From assembly GCF_039613825.1 (NCBI RefSeq), contig NZ_CP154826.1:868001-932000 (forward strand): DNA of 64,000 nucleotides, written 5' to 3'. Each line of letters begins with the position of its first letter. Within the stretch, counting starts at the first letter, position 1. The stretch is from Diaminobutyricibacter sp. McL0608. Lineage in GTDB: Bacteria > Actinomycetota > Actinomycetes > Actinomycetales > Microbacteriaceae. The position numbers and the translations under genes were made by a program. The notes beneath the pieces were generated by a model. That model was not told the DNA's origin. It saw only the letters and a list, made by a program, of their open reading frames with translations, and did not search any database. Of the stretch, positions 46,135-58,092 are shown piece by piece.

Positions 46135-46908
46135 GTGGACAGTCTCTTGGTAGATTTCTTGTCGGAGATCGCGGGCACAGCGATGCTCGTCCTCCTCGGC
46201 ACCTCGGTGGTCGCCAACGTAGCCCTCGTCAAGACCAAGGGGTACAACGGCGGCTTCCTGATGGTGACCATCGGCTGGGGCCTCGCGGTGTTCGCTGGTG
46301 TGGTCGTCGCGTTCAACTCGGGCGCACACCTGAATCCCGCCGTCACCCTGGGTCTGGTCGCCAACGGCGCCAAGACGTTCGGATCAGCTGCGCTGCATAC
46401 GGTGGTCCCCGTCAACATCGGAACGATCCTCACGTTCATCGCAGGCGAGTTCATCGGTGCGATCATCGGGGCGGTCATCACCTGGCTCGCGTACAAGCAG
46501 CACTTCGACGAGGAGCCCGAGCCCGCCAACAAGCTCGGCGTCTTCTCGACGGGTCCTGCGATCCGCAGCTACGGATGGAACCTGGTCACCGAGATCATCG
46601 GCACCTTCGTGCTCGTGTACGTCATCATCGCATTCGGCCACCAGGCACCTCCCGGAATGGTCGCGATGGGCGCACTTCCTGTCGCACTGCTGGTTATCGC
46701 GATCGGTGCCTCCCTCGGTGGCCCGACCGGATACGCCATCAACCCAGCCCGTGACCTCGGTCCGCGCATCGCTCACTTCTTCCTTCCCATCAAGGGCAAG
46801 GGGTCGAGCGACTGGGCTTACTCGTGGGTGCCGGTGGTCGGTCCGATCATCGGTGGTGTCCTCGCAGGCTGGCTCGCGCTGGTCCTCCCGCCACTCGTCA
46901 AAATGTAA
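46135..46908 (+). CDS. glpF: Glycerol uptake facilitator (aquaglyceroporin)
   Basis: A 257-residue channel with six membrane segments and two re-entrant loops. The NPA boxes are HLNPAVTLG in the first half and AINPARDLGPR in the second; the Asp after NPAR marks a glycerol-type pore. The GTG at 46135 has GGAAGG five bases upstream. Glycerol enters by facilitated diffusion and is trapped by GlpK, encoded next. Confidence 0.95.
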   Translation: MDSLLVDFLSEIAGTAMLVLLGTSVVANVALVKTKGYNGGFLMVTIGWGLAVFAGVVVAFNSGAHLNPAVTLGLVANGAKTFGSAALHTVVPVNIGTILTFIAGEFIGAIIGAVITWLAYKQHFDEEPEPANKLGVFSTGPAIRSYGWNLVTEIIGTFVLVYVIIAFGHQAPPGMVAMGALPVALLVIAIGASLGGPTGYAINPARDLGPRIAHFFLPIKGKGSSDWAYSWVPVVGPIIGGVLAGWLALVLPPLVKM

Positions 46909-46926
46909 GTCACCTAGTAGAGCGGC

Positions 46927-46955
46927 GCTCCGGTTCCGCGGTGCGGAGCCGGAGC
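46927..46955 (+). terminator. Strong hairpin between glpF and glpK
   Basis: A 13-base stem (GCTCCGGTTCCGC / GCGGAGCCGGAGC, one wobble) with a three-base loop. No U-run follows, so it is likelier a partial attenuator or an RNA-processing or stability element setting the glpF:glpK ratio than a full terminator. Confidence 0.6.
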
Positions 46956-46989
46956 CTGCCCGCCCCATCTCACCACAAAGGAGTTACAC

Positions 46990-48504
46990 ATGAGCGACTA
47001 CGTTGTCGCCATCGACCAGGGGACGACCAGTTCCCGGGCGATCATCTTCGACAAGTCGGGTTCGATCGTTTCGACCGGCCAACTCGAGCATGAGCAGATC
47101 TTCCCGCAGGCCGGCTGGGTCGAACACAACCCCGTCGAGATCTGGAACAACGTTCGCGAGGTCATCGGTCAGGCGCTCGCCAAAGCCGATCTCACCCGCC
47201 ACGACATCGCCGCGGTGGGCATCACCAACCAGCGCGAGACCGCCGTCGTCTGGGACAAGAACACCGGCGAACCCGTCTACAACGCGATCGTCTGGCAGGA
47301 CACCCGCACGCAGCCCATCGTCGATCGCCTGGCGGCCGACGGCGGCGTCGAGCGTTTCAAGCAGATCGTCGGTCTGCCGCTCGCGACCTACTTCTCGGGC
47401 ACGAAGATCGTCTGGATCCTCGAGAACGTCGAGGGCGCGCGGGAACGCGCAGAAGCCGGCGACCTGCTCTTCGGCAACACTGACGCCTGGGTTCTGTGGA
47501 ACCTGACGGGCGGAGTGGACGGCGGCGTGCACGCGACCGATGTGACCAACGCATCGCGCACGATGTTCATGGACCTCGAAACGCTGACCTGGCGTGACGA
47601 CATCCTCGACATCTTCGGCGTGCCGAAGTCGATGATGCCCGAGATCAAGGCCTCGTCCGAGGTCTACGGAACCGTCGAGCCGTCGAGCCTTCTGCGCGAA
47701 GTGCCCGTCGCGGGCATCCTCGGCGACCAGCAGGCCGCGACGTTCGGCCAGGCCGCGTTCGATGCTGGCGAGTCGAAGAACACTTACGGCACCGGCAACT
47801 TCCTCATCTTCAACACGGGGGAGGAGATCGTCCACTCGAAGAACGGCCTGCTCACGACGCTCGGCTACAAGCTGGGGGACGCCAAGCCGCACTACGCCCT
47901 CGAGGGCTCGATCGCTGTGACGGGCTCGCTCGTCCAGTGGATGCGCGACAACCTGGGCATCATCTCGAGCGCCCCGGAGATCGAAGAGCTCGCCAAGACG
48001 GTCGAGGACAACGGTGGGGCCTACTTCGTCCCGGCGTTCTCCGGCCTGTTCGCGCCGTACTGGCGGTCGGATGCGCGTGGTGCGCTGGTCGGCCTCACCA
48101 GGTACGTCAACAAGGGACACATCGCTCGCGCCGCCCTGGAGGCCACGGCCTTTCAGACGCGCGAAGTGCTCGACGCGGTCAATGCCGATTCCGGCGTCGA
48201 CCTGACCGAGCTGAAGGTGGACGGCGGCATGATCGCCAACAACACCCTGATGCAGTTCCAGGCGGACATCCTCGGGGTTCCCGTCGTACGCCCGGTGGTC
48301 GCCGAGACGACCGCGCTCGGCGCCGCCTATGCCGCCGGCCTTGCGGTGGGCTTCTGGGAGAACCTGGATGACCTGCGCAAGAACTGGCAGGAGGACAGCC
48401 GCTGGACCCCGAAGATGGACGACGCAGAACGCGACCGCCAGCTTCGGCTGTGGAAGAAGGCCGTCACCAAGACCTTCGACTGGGTCGACGGCGACGTCCG
48501 CTGA
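46990..48504 (+). CDS. glpK: Glycerol kinase
   Basis: Phosphorylates glycerol to glycerol 3-phosphate. The 504 residues begin [21 protein letters not shown] and hold the FGGY-kinase stretches [11 protein letters not shown] and [10 protein letters not shown], plus [24 protein letters not shown] precedes the ATG. It is the last gene of the glycerol cluster. Confidence 0.98.
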   Translation: MSDYVVAIDQGTTSSRAIIFDKSGSIVSTGQLEHEQIFPQAGWVEHNPVEIWNNVREVIGQALAKADLTRHDIAAVGITNQRETAVVWDKNTGEPVYNAIVWQDTRTQPIVDRLAADGGVERFKQIVGLPLATYFSGTKIVWILENVEGARERAEAGDLLFGNTDAWVLWNLTGGVDGGVHATDVTNASRTMFMDLETLTWRDDILDIFGVPKSMMPEIKASSEVYGTVEPSSLLREVPVAGILGDQQAATFGQAAFDAGESKNTYGTGNFLIFNTGEEIVHSKNGLLTTLGYKLGDAKPHYALEGSIAVTGSLVQWMRDNLGIISSAPEIEELAKTVEDNGGAYFVPAFSGLFAPYWRSDARGALVGLTRYVNKGHIARAALEATAFQTREVLDAVNADSGVDLTELKVDGGMIANNTLMQFQADILGVPVVRPVVAETTALGAAYAAGLAVGFWENLDDLRKNWQEDSRWTPKMDDAERDRQLRLWKKAVTKTFDWVDGDVR

Positions 48505-48540
48505 CGCGGCCGACGCCGCCGCCCTGGCGCTGTGCTCGTT

Positions 48541-48567
48541 TGTGCGCCGCCGCTGCTGCGGCGCACA
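48541..48567. terminator. Bidirectional hairpin between glpK and HAD gene
   Basis: TGTGCGCCGC (48541-48550) pairs perfectly with GCGGCGCACA (48558-48567) across a seven-base loop, between convergent genes. There is no U-tract, but position and ten-pair GC-rich stem fit termination on both strands. Confidence 0.6.
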
Positions 48568-48622
48568 GGCGACGTGAAGTAATCTGCCGCGCGAGCATCG
48601 CCGTTCGCGCCGAGATGACCCG

Positions 48623-49396
48623 TTACTCGGGTGACTCTCGGTGCGGGCGGCGATTCTCGTTGGCCAGTAGGTCGGGCAGTTCGGCGAGTGAGTGGACCTC
48701 GAACACTCCGGCTTCGCGGGCGTCCGCCGCGTCGGCCGGCTCGGGCACGAGACCGGTGCGGTTCAGCCAGACCCCGGTGAGACCTGCCCGGGCGGCGCCG
48801 ACAGCATCGGTGCGCAGCCGGTCGCCCACGTAGGCCGCGTCGGACGGGGCGACACCGAAGGCGGAGCAGGCGTGCTCGAAGATGGCGGCGTCGGGTTTGA
48901 CGATGCCGAGCGCACCGGATGCGATGATCCGGTCGATGCGCGCGTCCAGACCGACTGTGGTCACCTTGCGGGTCTGGAAGGCGAGGTCGCCGTTGGTGAT
49001 GAGCCCGAATCCCACGCCAGGGATGCGGGCGGCGAGCTCGTCGAGGCAGGGAATCGCGTCGTCGTGGAGCGCCCAGTTCTCCACGTACCGCTCGAAGTAG
49101 GTGGCGAACCAGACGCTGGCCGCTTCGTCATCGAGGGCGACACCGTGCCTTGCTGCGAAATCCCTGGCCCGCGCCCGCCGCTGGCCCTCGAAGTCAAGCT
49201 GCCCGGCGAGGTACGAATGGTAGTGGGATTCTTCGAGTTCGTGCCAGAGCGAGACTGTCGTCGCCGCATCCAGTTCGAGATATGGCGCGCCCAGCCGGGC
49301 GACATGCGCCTGAATGCCGTTGGCGACGGCCGCGCGGTGGGCGAAGAGCGTGTCGTCGAGGTCGAACAATACAACCTTCACAGGGCGGGTGGTCAC
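48623..49396 (-). CDS. HAD-family hydrolase
   Basis: A 257-residue phosphatase-type protein with the nucleophile motif VLFDLDDTLF near the start, ITNGD (motif II), the motif III Lys in GIVKPDAAIF and motif IV YVGDRLRTD. The subgroup resembles YjjG-type nucleotidases, but the substrate is unknown. The GTG start at 49396 overlaps the stop of the GNAT gene, so the pair is coupled. Confidence 0.9.
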   Translation of the reverse strand: MTTRPVKVVLFDLDDTLFAHRAAVANGIQAHVARLGAPYLELDAATTVSLWHELEESHYHSYLAGQLDFEGQRRARARDFAARHGVALDDEAASVWFATYFERYVENWALHDDAIPCLDELAARIPGVGFGLITNGDLAFQTRKVTTVGLDARIDRIIASGALGIVKPDAAIFEHACSAFGVAPSDAAYVGDRLRTDAVGAARAGLTGVWLNRTGLVPEPADAADAREAGVFEVHSLAELPDLLANENRRPHRESPE

Positions 49397-49977
49397 GCGA
49401 GTGTCTCCATCGGCCAGCCCGGCACAGGCAGGCGCGGGTCCTCGCGCAGGAGCGAGGCAGACCAGTCGTCGAGTCTGTGGCCGCGCTGCACCGCGCCGAG
49501 GCGTCGCATGCCCTCGAAAGTGAAGCCTGCCCGCTGCGCGACCGTCGCCGAAGGGATGTTGCCGGCGAATGCGTGCCACGTGATTCGCTGGAGTCCCAGT
49601 CCGTCATCGCCGGCAGCGAAGCCATAATCGCAGACCAGCTGCACGGCTTCGGTCATGATTCCCCCGCCCCGTGCCTCGGGTGCGAGCCAGTAGCCGATCT
49701 CTGCGGACCTGCCGGCGATGTCGTGGAGTCCGATCATCCCGATCAGGTCGCCGCCGTGCCCCAGTCGGATCGCCCAGGTGAGAGTCGTGCCCGTCGTCCA
49801 GCCCGCAGGAACGACCTCGAGGATGAAGTGTACGGCGTCGTCGCGCCTATAAGGGCTGGGCACAGTGGTCCAGCGCTGGACAGCGGGGTCTTGGCAGAGC
49901 TCGCTTACGCGATCGATATCGGCCTCGTGCGGAGGTGTCAGAGTGACGCGAGTGCCGGAGAGGGTGTCTCGCGCCAT
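49393..49977 (-). CDS. GNAT-family N-acetyltransferase
   Basis: A 194-residue acetyltransferase of the RimJ/RimL type. It begins TLSGTRVTLTPPHEADIDRVSELCQDP, then shows IGYWLAPEARGGGIMTEAVQLV (acetyl-CoA-binding loop) and RAGFTFEGMRRLGAVQ. Likely targets are ribosomal protein N-termini or a small amine; this is unresolved. It lies directly after trpS (one base apart). Confidence 0.9.
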   Translation of the reverse strand: MARDTLSGTRVTLTPPHEADIDRVSELCQDPAVQRWTTVPSPYRRDDAVHFILEVVPAGWTTGTTLTWAIRLGHGGDLIGMIGLHDIAGRSAEIGYWLAPEARGGGIMTEAVQLVCDYGFAAGDDGLGLQRITWHAFAGNIPSATVAQRAGFTFEGMRRLGAVQRGHRLDDWSASLLREDPRLPVPGWPMETLA

Positions 49978-49978
49978 G

Positions 49979-51911
<1,933 letters not shown>

Positions 51912-51920
51912 GCAGCCAGT

Positions 51921-53159
51921 TTAGTGAGAACCCCCGACGCCCTCGTCGAGCGTGTCGTTCAGCACCCGCTCCGCCTTCTCGACCCTGCGCTGGGCTGCGA
52001 GCCGTTCCCACCACCGCGCCCGTGCGAGCTCGGCTCTGGCGTCGTCCAGATCGACCTTTGCGACGAGGACACGGGCCTCGTGCTCTTCGGCGGCCTTCTC
52101 GGCGGCTCGCTGCTCGGGAGTCACCTTGCGCGGCGAGATGCCCCGGTCGAACATCCCGACGGCGATCCACGACCCGGACAGCAGCATGACCCGCGAGGTC
52201 AGGTTGAACCAGACCAGCAGCCCGACGAACACGGCGAAGGTCGCCAGGAGGGGATTCTTGTTCGCCGTCCCCAGGAGGAGGCCGGCAAGGAAGCTCAGGC
52301 CCGCGAGGGCGGCGGCACCGAGCAGGGAGCCGAACAGGAGGTTGCGCCAGGGGATCGTGACTCTCGACAGAACACGGAACATCGACGCCAGGACGACGAC
52401 GTTGAGCAGCAGCGAGACGGCGACACCGGAGAACTGCGTGATCGTCTGGGTCCAGAACGAGTCCTGATCCAGATCGAGCACACGGAGGACGAAGTTGAGT
52501 GCTTCGGTGCTGACGATGGTCAGGATGCCCGAGAGGACAAGTACGAATCCGAAGGCGAGAGCCAATCCGAGGTCGCGGATCTTCTGGAGGACGTAGTTGG
52601 TCGTGTCGCGCGACAGGCCGAAGATGGCGCGGACGGCTTGTCGTGTGTAGAACAACCAGCTGATCGCGGTCCAGAGCAGGCTGATCGCGGCTATCACGCC
52701 GGTCCATCCGAACGTCGTCGTCGTCGTCGTGAGGTCGGCAGGATCGATCACGCCGCCCGGCCCGATCAGGCCCGGGATCGCGCGATTGATGATGTCGGCG
52801 ATCGCCAGGAGCAGTTCGTCGTTTCCGACGAGCCAGATACCCGCGACCGAGAAGCCGAGCCAGATGGCGGCGAACACGGCGAACAGCGCCTGGAACCCCA
52901 TCCCTGCAGCCCGAAGGTTTCCGTCGCTGTGCGAGAAGTTGATGTAGACGCGGTACGGCTTGAAGGCTTTCACCCAGCGCGTGGCCCGCGAGACCTGGGC
53001 GGCCGGCTTCTCGAACCGCGCCTTGACGGGCTCGGCCACGGAAGCGAAGGTCTCCTTGACGTGCTCCTCGCTCTCGTGCAGCCGCTCACGCACGTCGTCT
53101 GCACGCGACCGCGCACGCTGCGACGAGGGCGGGGCGCCCGTCATCTTCTTCTCGGCCAC
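51921..53159 (-). CDS. YihY/BrkB-family inner-membrane protein
   Basis: A 412-residue protein with a charged, coiled-coil-like N-terminus and six membrane segments over about residues 70-340, followed by a long helical cytoplasmic tail. The YihY/virulence-factor-BrkB signature is recognisable in AAISLLWTAISWLFYTRQAVRAIFG and WRNLLFGSLLGAAALAG. Function of the family is unsettled. Spurious long frames lie on the other strand. Confidence 0.9.
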   Translation of the reverse strand: MAEKKMTGAPPSSQRARSRADDVRERLHESEEHVKETFASVAEPVKARFEKPAAQVSRATRWVKAFKPYRVYINFSHSDGNLRAAGMGFQALFAVFAAIWLGFSVAGIWLVGNDELLLAIADIINRAIPGLIGPGGVIDPADLTTTTTTFGWTGVIAAISLLWTAISWLFYTRQAVRAIFGLSRDTTNYVLQKIRDLGLALAFGFVLVLSGILTIVSTEALNFVLRVLDLDQDSFWTQTITQFSGVAVSLLLNVVVLASMFRVLSRVTIPWRNLLFGSLLGAAALAGLSFLAGLLLGTANKNPLLATFAVFVGLLVWFNLTSRVMLLSGSWIAVGMFDRGISPRKVTPEQRAAEKAAEEHEARVLVAKVDLDDARAELARARWWERLAAQRRVEKAERVLNDTLDEGVGGSH

Positions 53160-53275
53160 GGCGCCAGCCTAGCGACCGGGAAGACGGGCGGGGCGGATCA
53201 TCGGCGTCCGGTCGCCCGAGCCATGGCGTACGGCCATGCCGTCGGCCTAGGCTGGATTAGATGGGAGGCCTAATC

Positions 53276-54925
53276 ATGCAGGTCACGGGCATCGGAGTCG
53301 GTCGGGGTGTCGCTGTTGGTCCGGTGCTGAGGATGCCCGAGCCGCTGCCCGACCCCGAGGACATCACCTCGGAGTTCGAACCTCTGGTCGAACTCGAGAG
53401 AGCGTCCGACGCGCTCGGAGCCACGACCGACGATCTCAACCTCCTCGGCGCGCGGGCCGGAGGGGATGCGAAGGACGTTCTCGAGGCGCAGGCGCTGATG
53501 GCGCAGGACCCCGCGGTGCTCGAGGACATCGAGGAGCGGATCAGCAGCGGAAAGACCGCCGAGCGCGCGGTGTTCGAGGCGTTCCGCGCCTATCAGTACG
53601 TTCTCGAGTCGATGGGCGGCTACATGGCGGGCCGCGGTGCAGACCTGAAGGATGTGTCCCAGCGGGTCGTCGCGCACCTCCAGCGCGTCGCACTGCCTGG
53701 TGTCCCCGTCTCGGACAGCCCGTTCGTGCTCGTCGCGAAGGACCTCGCTCCCGCCGATACGGCGTTGCTCGATCTCGACAAAGTATTGGCGCTCGTCACC
53801 CGCGACGGCGGGCCGACTTCGCACACAGCGATCCTTGCGCGCTCGAAAGGGATCGTCGCCGTCGTCGGCGCCCTCGGTGCAGACGAACTCGCCGATGGCA
53901 TGACGGTCGTCGTCGATGCGTCCACCGGGAACGTCGTCGTCGACCCGTCCCCCGACGTGATCGCTGCCGTCGCGGCGCGGCGCGCGGCCCACGCCGCCGT
54001 TGCGCCGTTGACACCGGGAGCCCTCGCGGACGGCACGCCGGTGTCGCTCCTCGCCAATCTCGGCTCGCCGGCAGAGGCCAGCGCCGCCGCCGAGCTGGGC
54101 GCAGAAGGGGTCGGACTGTTCCGTACCGAATTCCTGTTCCTGGGTGCCGCCGAGGCGCCGGGCGTCGACGAGCAGCGGGAGCAGTATCGCGTGCTCTTCG
54201 ACGCCTTCCCCGGAAAGAAGGTCACGGTCCGGGTGCTCGATGCCGGTGCGGACAAACCACTCGCGTTCCTGCCCGAAGCCCACGAGGAGAACCCGGCCCT
54301 CGGGCGAAGAGGCATCCGGGCCCTGCGCGACACGGAGCAGGTGCTCCGGGATCAGCTGCAGGCGCTCGCCGAGGCTTCGGCCGACTCGGAGGCCGACCTG
54401 TGGGTGATGGCGCCGATGGTCGCGGATGTGGCCGAGACCGAGTATTTCGTCTCACTGGCGCGCGAATACGGCTTGAAGACTGTCGGAATAACCGCAGAGG
54501 TTCCTGCTGCGGCCATCCTTGCGGACCAGATCGCCGAACGCACCGACTTCGTGAGCATCGGCACGAACGACCTGACTCAATACACGATGGCGGCGGACCG
54601 GCTGCTCGGTACGGTGGCGTCGTACCAGGACCCCTGGCATCCGGCAGTGCTCCGCATGATCAAGTCCATCGGAGACGCGGGTACGGGCCTGGGCAAGCCG
54701 GTCGGGATCTGCGGGGAGGCGGCAGCCGATCCGCTGCTGGCGGTGGTGTTGGTGGGCCTGGGCGCGACCGACCTGTCGATGACGGCGGCAGCGCTCGCGG
54801 ACGTGCGGGCCGAACTGTTGCGCCACACGCTCGCGGACGCACAGCACCTGGCCGCACTCGCCATCGATGCCACCAGCGCGGCCGACGCCCGGCGCGTCGT
54901 CTCAGAGGCGGACTCGTCGCACTAG
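53276..54925 (+). CDS. ptsI: Phosphoenolpyruvate-protein phosphotransferase (PTS enzyme I)
   Basis: First step of PTS sugar uptake: PEP phosphorylates His183 in GGPTSHTAILAR, which then passes phosphate to HPr. The 549 residues also show the PEP-site motifs LFRTEFLFLG and VSIGTNDLTQYTMAADR, and the catalytic Cys in GKPVGICGEAA. GGGAGG is seven bases before the ATG at 53276. No HPr or EII gene is in the window, so partners are encoded elsewhere. Confidence 0.96.
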   Translation: MQVTGIGVGRGVAVGPVLRMPEPLPDPEDITSEFEPLVELERASDALGATTDDLNLLGARAGGDAKDVLEAQALMAQDPAVLEDIEERISSGKTAERAVFEAFRAYQYVLESMGGYMAGRGADLKDVSQRVVAHLQRVALPGVPVSDSPFVLVAKDLAPADTALLDLDKVLALVTRDGGPTSHTAILARSKGIVAVVGALGADELADGMTVVVDASTGNVVVDPSPDVIAAVAARRAAHAAVAPLTPGALADGTPVSLLANLGSPAEASAAAELGAEGVGLFRTEFLFLGAAEAPGVDEQREQYRVLFDAFPGKKVTVRVLDAGADKPLAFLPEAHEENPALGRRGIRALRDTEQVLRDQLQALAEASADSEADLWVMAPMVADVAETEYFVSLAREYGLKTVGITAEVPAAAILADQIAERTDFVSIGTNDLTQYTMAADRLLGTVASYQDPWHPAVLRMIKSIGDAGTGLGKPVGICGEAAADPLLAVVLVGLGATDLSMTAAALADVRAELLRHTLADAQHLAALAIDATSAADARRVVSEADSSH

Positions 54926-55028
54926 ATTCGCCTCGGCGCACCAGTTCTGACCAGTGCGGTGAGACACAATTAGTGCGGCGACGCCTAGGCCTTCTAGTCG
55001 ACGCTTCGCGCAGCCTCAGCGAAAGCCG

Positions 55029-55790
55029 TTACGCCTTTCCCCGCATGATCGCCTGCTTGACCTCTTGGATCGCCTGGGTGACCTGGATACCGCGGGGGCA
55101 CGCGTCCGTGCAGTTGAACGTGGTGCGGCAGCGCCACACGCCCTCTTTGTCGTTGAGGATGTCGAGCCGCACCTGCGACGCGTCGTCGCGCGAGTCGAAG
55201 ATGAAGCGGTGCGCGTTCACGATCGCGGCAGGACCGAAGTACTGTCCGTCGGTCCAGAACACCGGGCAGGACGACGTGCACGCAGCGCACAGGATGCACT
55301 TGGTCGTGTCGTCGAAGCGGGCGCGATCGGTTACCGACTGGATGCGCTCCTTGCCCTCCGGCGGAGTCGAGCTCGCGATGAGGAACGGCTGCACCTCGCG
55401 GTAGGAGGCGAAGAACGGCTCCATGTCGACGATGAGGTCCTTCTCGAGCGGGAGGCCCTTGATCGCTTCGACGTAGATCGGCTTCGAGATGTCGAGGTCC
55501 TTGATCAGCGTCTTGCAGGCAAGCCGGTTGCGGCCGTTGATGCGCATCGCATCCGAGCCGCAGATGCCGTGGGCGCACGAGCGGCGGAAAGTCAGCGAAC
55601 CGTCCTGCTCCCACTTGATCTTGTGGAGGGCGTCGAGGATGCGGTCCGTCGGGTACATCTCGACGTCGAAGTCCTGCCACCGCGGCTCGGTGTCGACGTC
55701 GGGGTCGAACCGGCGGATGATCAGCGTGACGGTGAATGACTGGATCGGGGCCTCCGGCGCCGGCGGGGTCTCCAGAACGGCGGTCGACAT
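55029..55790 (-). CDS. sdhB: Succinate dehydrogenase iron-sulfur subunit
   Basis: Passes electrons from SdhA to the membrane quinone site. The 253 residues include the 2Fe-2S cysteines in CAHGICGSDAMRINGRNRLAC and the cluster-binding CILCAACTSSCP and CPRGIQ motifs. Its ATG overlaps the sdhA stop by one base. Last gene of the sdhCDAB operon, convergent with ptsI. Confidence 0.97.
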   Translation of the reverse strand: MSTAVLETPPAPEAPIQSFTVTLIIRRFDPDVDTEPRWQDFDVEMYPTDRILDALHKIKWEQDGSLTFRRSCAHGICGSDAMRINGRNRLACKTLIKDLDISKPIYVEAIKGLPLEKDLIVDMEPFFASYREVQPFLIASSTPPEGKERIQSVTDRARFDDTTKCILCAACTSSCPVFWTDGQYFGPAAIVNAHRFIFDSRDDASQVRLDILNDKEGVWRCRTTFNCTDACPRGIQVTQAIQEVKQAIMRGKA

Positions 55791-57592
55791 CAGTACTTCC
55801 TCTCCATCGGCTGGTAGCGCGTGACGACGACCGGTTTCCAGTCGAGTCGAATGTGGTCGGCGGCGTCGGACGAGTGCGGGTCACCCGAGAGGTACGCCAT
55901 CGTGTGCTTCATGTACTTCTCGTCGTCGCGCTTCGGGAAGTCGTCGCGCATGTGGCCGCCGCGGCTCTCCTGGCGGTTGCGAGCCGAGTAGACGACGACC
56001 TCGGCGAGGTCGAGCAGGAACCCGAGCTCGACGGCTTCGAGCAGATCGGTGTTGTACCGCTTGCCCTTGTCCTGGACGACGATGTTGCGGTAGCGCTCAC
56101 GGAGCCTGTGGATGGTCCCGGTCACCTGCTCGAGCGACTCGTCGGTGCGGAAGACCTGGGCGTTCTTGTCCATCTCGTCCTGCAGTTCTTTACGGATGGC
56201 GGCGATCCGTTCGGTGCCCGTTCCGGAGCGCAGGCCGTCGATCAGCTCGCGGACGGCGCGCGACGGGTCTTCGGGGAGCGGGACCGCGGTCGCCGTCTTC
56301 ACGTACTCGACCGCATTGTTGCCGGCGCGCTTTCCGAAGACGTTGATGTCGAGCAGCGAGTTGGTGCCGAGTCGGTTCGAGCCGTGCACGGAGACGCAGG
56401 CGCACTCACCCGCGGCGTACAGGCCGGGAACGACGGTGGTGTTGTCGCGCAGGACCTCGGCGTTGTTGTTCGTCGGGATGCCGCCCATCGCATAGTGCGC
56501 GGTCGGCATGACGGGAACCGGCTCGACGACCGGGTCGACGCCGAGGTAGGTGCGCGCGAACTCGGTGATGTCAGGAAGCTTCGTCTCCAGCACCTCGGCG
56601 CCGAGGTGTGTGCAGTCGAGAAGCACATAGTCCTTGTGCGGCCCGGCCCCGCGGCCTTCCGCGACTTCCTGGACCATGCACCGGGCGACGATGTCGCGGG
56701 GGGCGAGGTCTTTGATGGTCGGCGCATAGCGCTCCATGAAGCGCTCGCCGCTCGCGTTGCGGAGGATCGCTCCCTCGCCGCGGGCGCCCTCCGTCAGCAG
56801 GATGCCGAGCCCGGCGAGACCGGTCGGGTGGAACTGGAAGAACTCCATGTCCTCGAGCGGCAGACCCTTGCGCCAGATGATGCCGACGCCGTCTCCGGTC
56901 AGGGTGTGCGCGTTGGACGTCGTCTTGTAGATCTTGCCGAAGCCGCCGGTCGCGAAGATCATCGCTTTCGAGTGGAAGACGTGGAGCTCACCGGATGCGA
57001 GCTCGTAGGCGACGACGCCCGCGGGCTGCTGCACCCCGTCCACTTCGTTCATGATCACGTCGAGCACGTAGAACTCGTTGAAGAAGTTGATGCCGAGCCT
57101 GACGCAGTTCTGGAACAGCGTCTGCAGGATCATGTGGCCGGTGCGGTCGGCTGCGTAGCACGCGCGCCGGACCGGGGCCTTGCCGTGGTCGCGGGTGTGG
57201 CCGCCGAAACGCCGCTGGTCGATCTTGCCCTCGGGCGTGCGGTTGAACGGCAGACCCATGTTCTCGAGGTCGATGACCGCGTCGATGGCTTCCTTCGCCA
57301 GGATCTCGGCTGCATCCTGGTCGACCAGGTAGTCGCCGCCCTTGACCGTGTCGAAGGTGTGCCACTCCCAGCTGTCCTCTTCGACGTTGGCGAGCGCGGC
57401 AGCCATGCCGCCCTGCGCCGCTCCCGTGTGCGAGCGCGTGGGATACAGCTTCGAGATCACCGCCGTGCGCGCGTGCGGACCCGCTTCGATCGCGGCCCGC
57501 ATGCCCGCGCCGCCGGCGCCGACGATGACGATGTCGAACTCGTGGTAGTGGACGCCGTCGATGACGGTCGATTCGGTCGTTTCAGTTGTCAC
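55790..57592 (-). CDS. sdhA: Succinate dehydrogenase flavoprotein subunit
   Basis: Oxidises succinate to fumarate with covalent FAD. The 600 residues contain [18 protein letters not shown], the FAD-attachment stretch [11 protein letters not shown], the catalytic region around [17 protein letters not shown] and [13 protein letters not shown]. It lies between sdhD and sdhB in the usual order. A long frame on the opposite strand is a shadow. Confidence 0.98.
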   Translation of the reverse strand: MTTETTESTVIDGVHYHEFDIVIVGAGGAGMRAAIEAGPHARTAVISKLYPTRSHTGAAQGGMAAALANVEEDSWEWHTFDTVKGGDYLVDQDAAEILAKEAIDAVIDLENMGLPFNRTPEGKIDQRRFGGHTRDHGKAPVRRACYAADRTGHMILQTLFQNCVRLGINFFNEFYVLDVIMNEVDGVQQPAGVVAYELASGELHVFHSKAMIFATGGFGKIYKTTSNAHTLTGDGVGIIWRKGLPLEDMEFFQFHPTGLAGLGILLTEGARGEGAILRNASGERFMERYAPTIKDLAPRDIVARCMVQEVAEGRGAGPHKDYVLLDCTHLGAEVLETKLPDITEFARTYLGVDPVVEPVPVMPTAHYAMGGIPTNNNAEVLRDNTTVVPGLYAAGECACVSVHGSNRLGTNSLLDINVFGKRAGNNAVEYVKTATAVPLPEDPSRAVRELIDGLRSGTGTERIAAIRKELQDEMDKNAQVFRTDESLEQVTGTIHRLRERYRNIVVQDKGKRYNTDLLEAVELGFLLDLAEVVVYSARNRQESRGGHMRDDFPKRDDEKYMKHTMAYLSGDPHSSDAADHIRLDWKPVVVTRYQPMERKY

Positions 57593-57643
57593 TGCTTTTC
57601 CGTATGTCGGTGGGCTGGGTGGCTGGCGTATGCCCTGGGCGGC

Positions 57644-58090
57644 TTACTTCACCGGGCAGAACGAGGCGACGAGGTCGGCAGGGGCTCCGGCCGGGCACGG
57701 GTCGAAGGTGAAGATCACAAGGGTTCCGAGAACGACCAGGATGACGACCGCCGCGAGGATCGCCCATTTCAGGATGCGGTTGACGACGCGGTTGTACGCG
57801 TAGTCGTTCACCAGGGTGCGCATCCCGTTGCCACCGTGGATGAGCGCCAGCCACAGCATCAGGAGGTCCCAGACCTGCCAGAACGGTGTGGCGTACTTGC
57901 CGCCGATGAAAGCGAAGTCGATCTGCTTCACGCCCTGGCCGAGAACGAGGTTGATGAGCAGGTGGCCGAAGATCAGGACGATCAGCACGAGGCCGGAGGC
58001 CCGCATGTAGATCCATCCCCACTTCTCCCAGTTGACACCGCCCTTGCGTGCCGGGCGGGCAGGGGTGCGGGGAGCGTCGACGGTCGTCAT
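57644..58090 (-). CDS. sdhD: Succinate dehydrogenase membrane anchor subunit
   Basis: A 148-residue three-helix membrane subunit. It starts TTVDAPRTPARPARKGGVNWEKWGWIYMRASG, with the heme/quinone-side His in IFGHLLINLV and LIHGGNGMR. Its ATG at 58090 lies two bases after the sdhC stop. With SdhC it anchors the dehydrogenase and binds quinone. Confidence 0.94.
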   Translation of the reverse strand: MTTVDAPRTPARPARKGGVNWEKWGWIYMRASGLVLIVLIFGHLLINLVLGQGVKQIDFAFIGGKYATPFWQVWDLLMLWLALIHGGNGMRTLVNDYAYNRVVNRILKWAILAAVVILVVLGTLVIFTFDPCPAGAPADLVASFCPVK

Positions 58091-58092
58091 GG

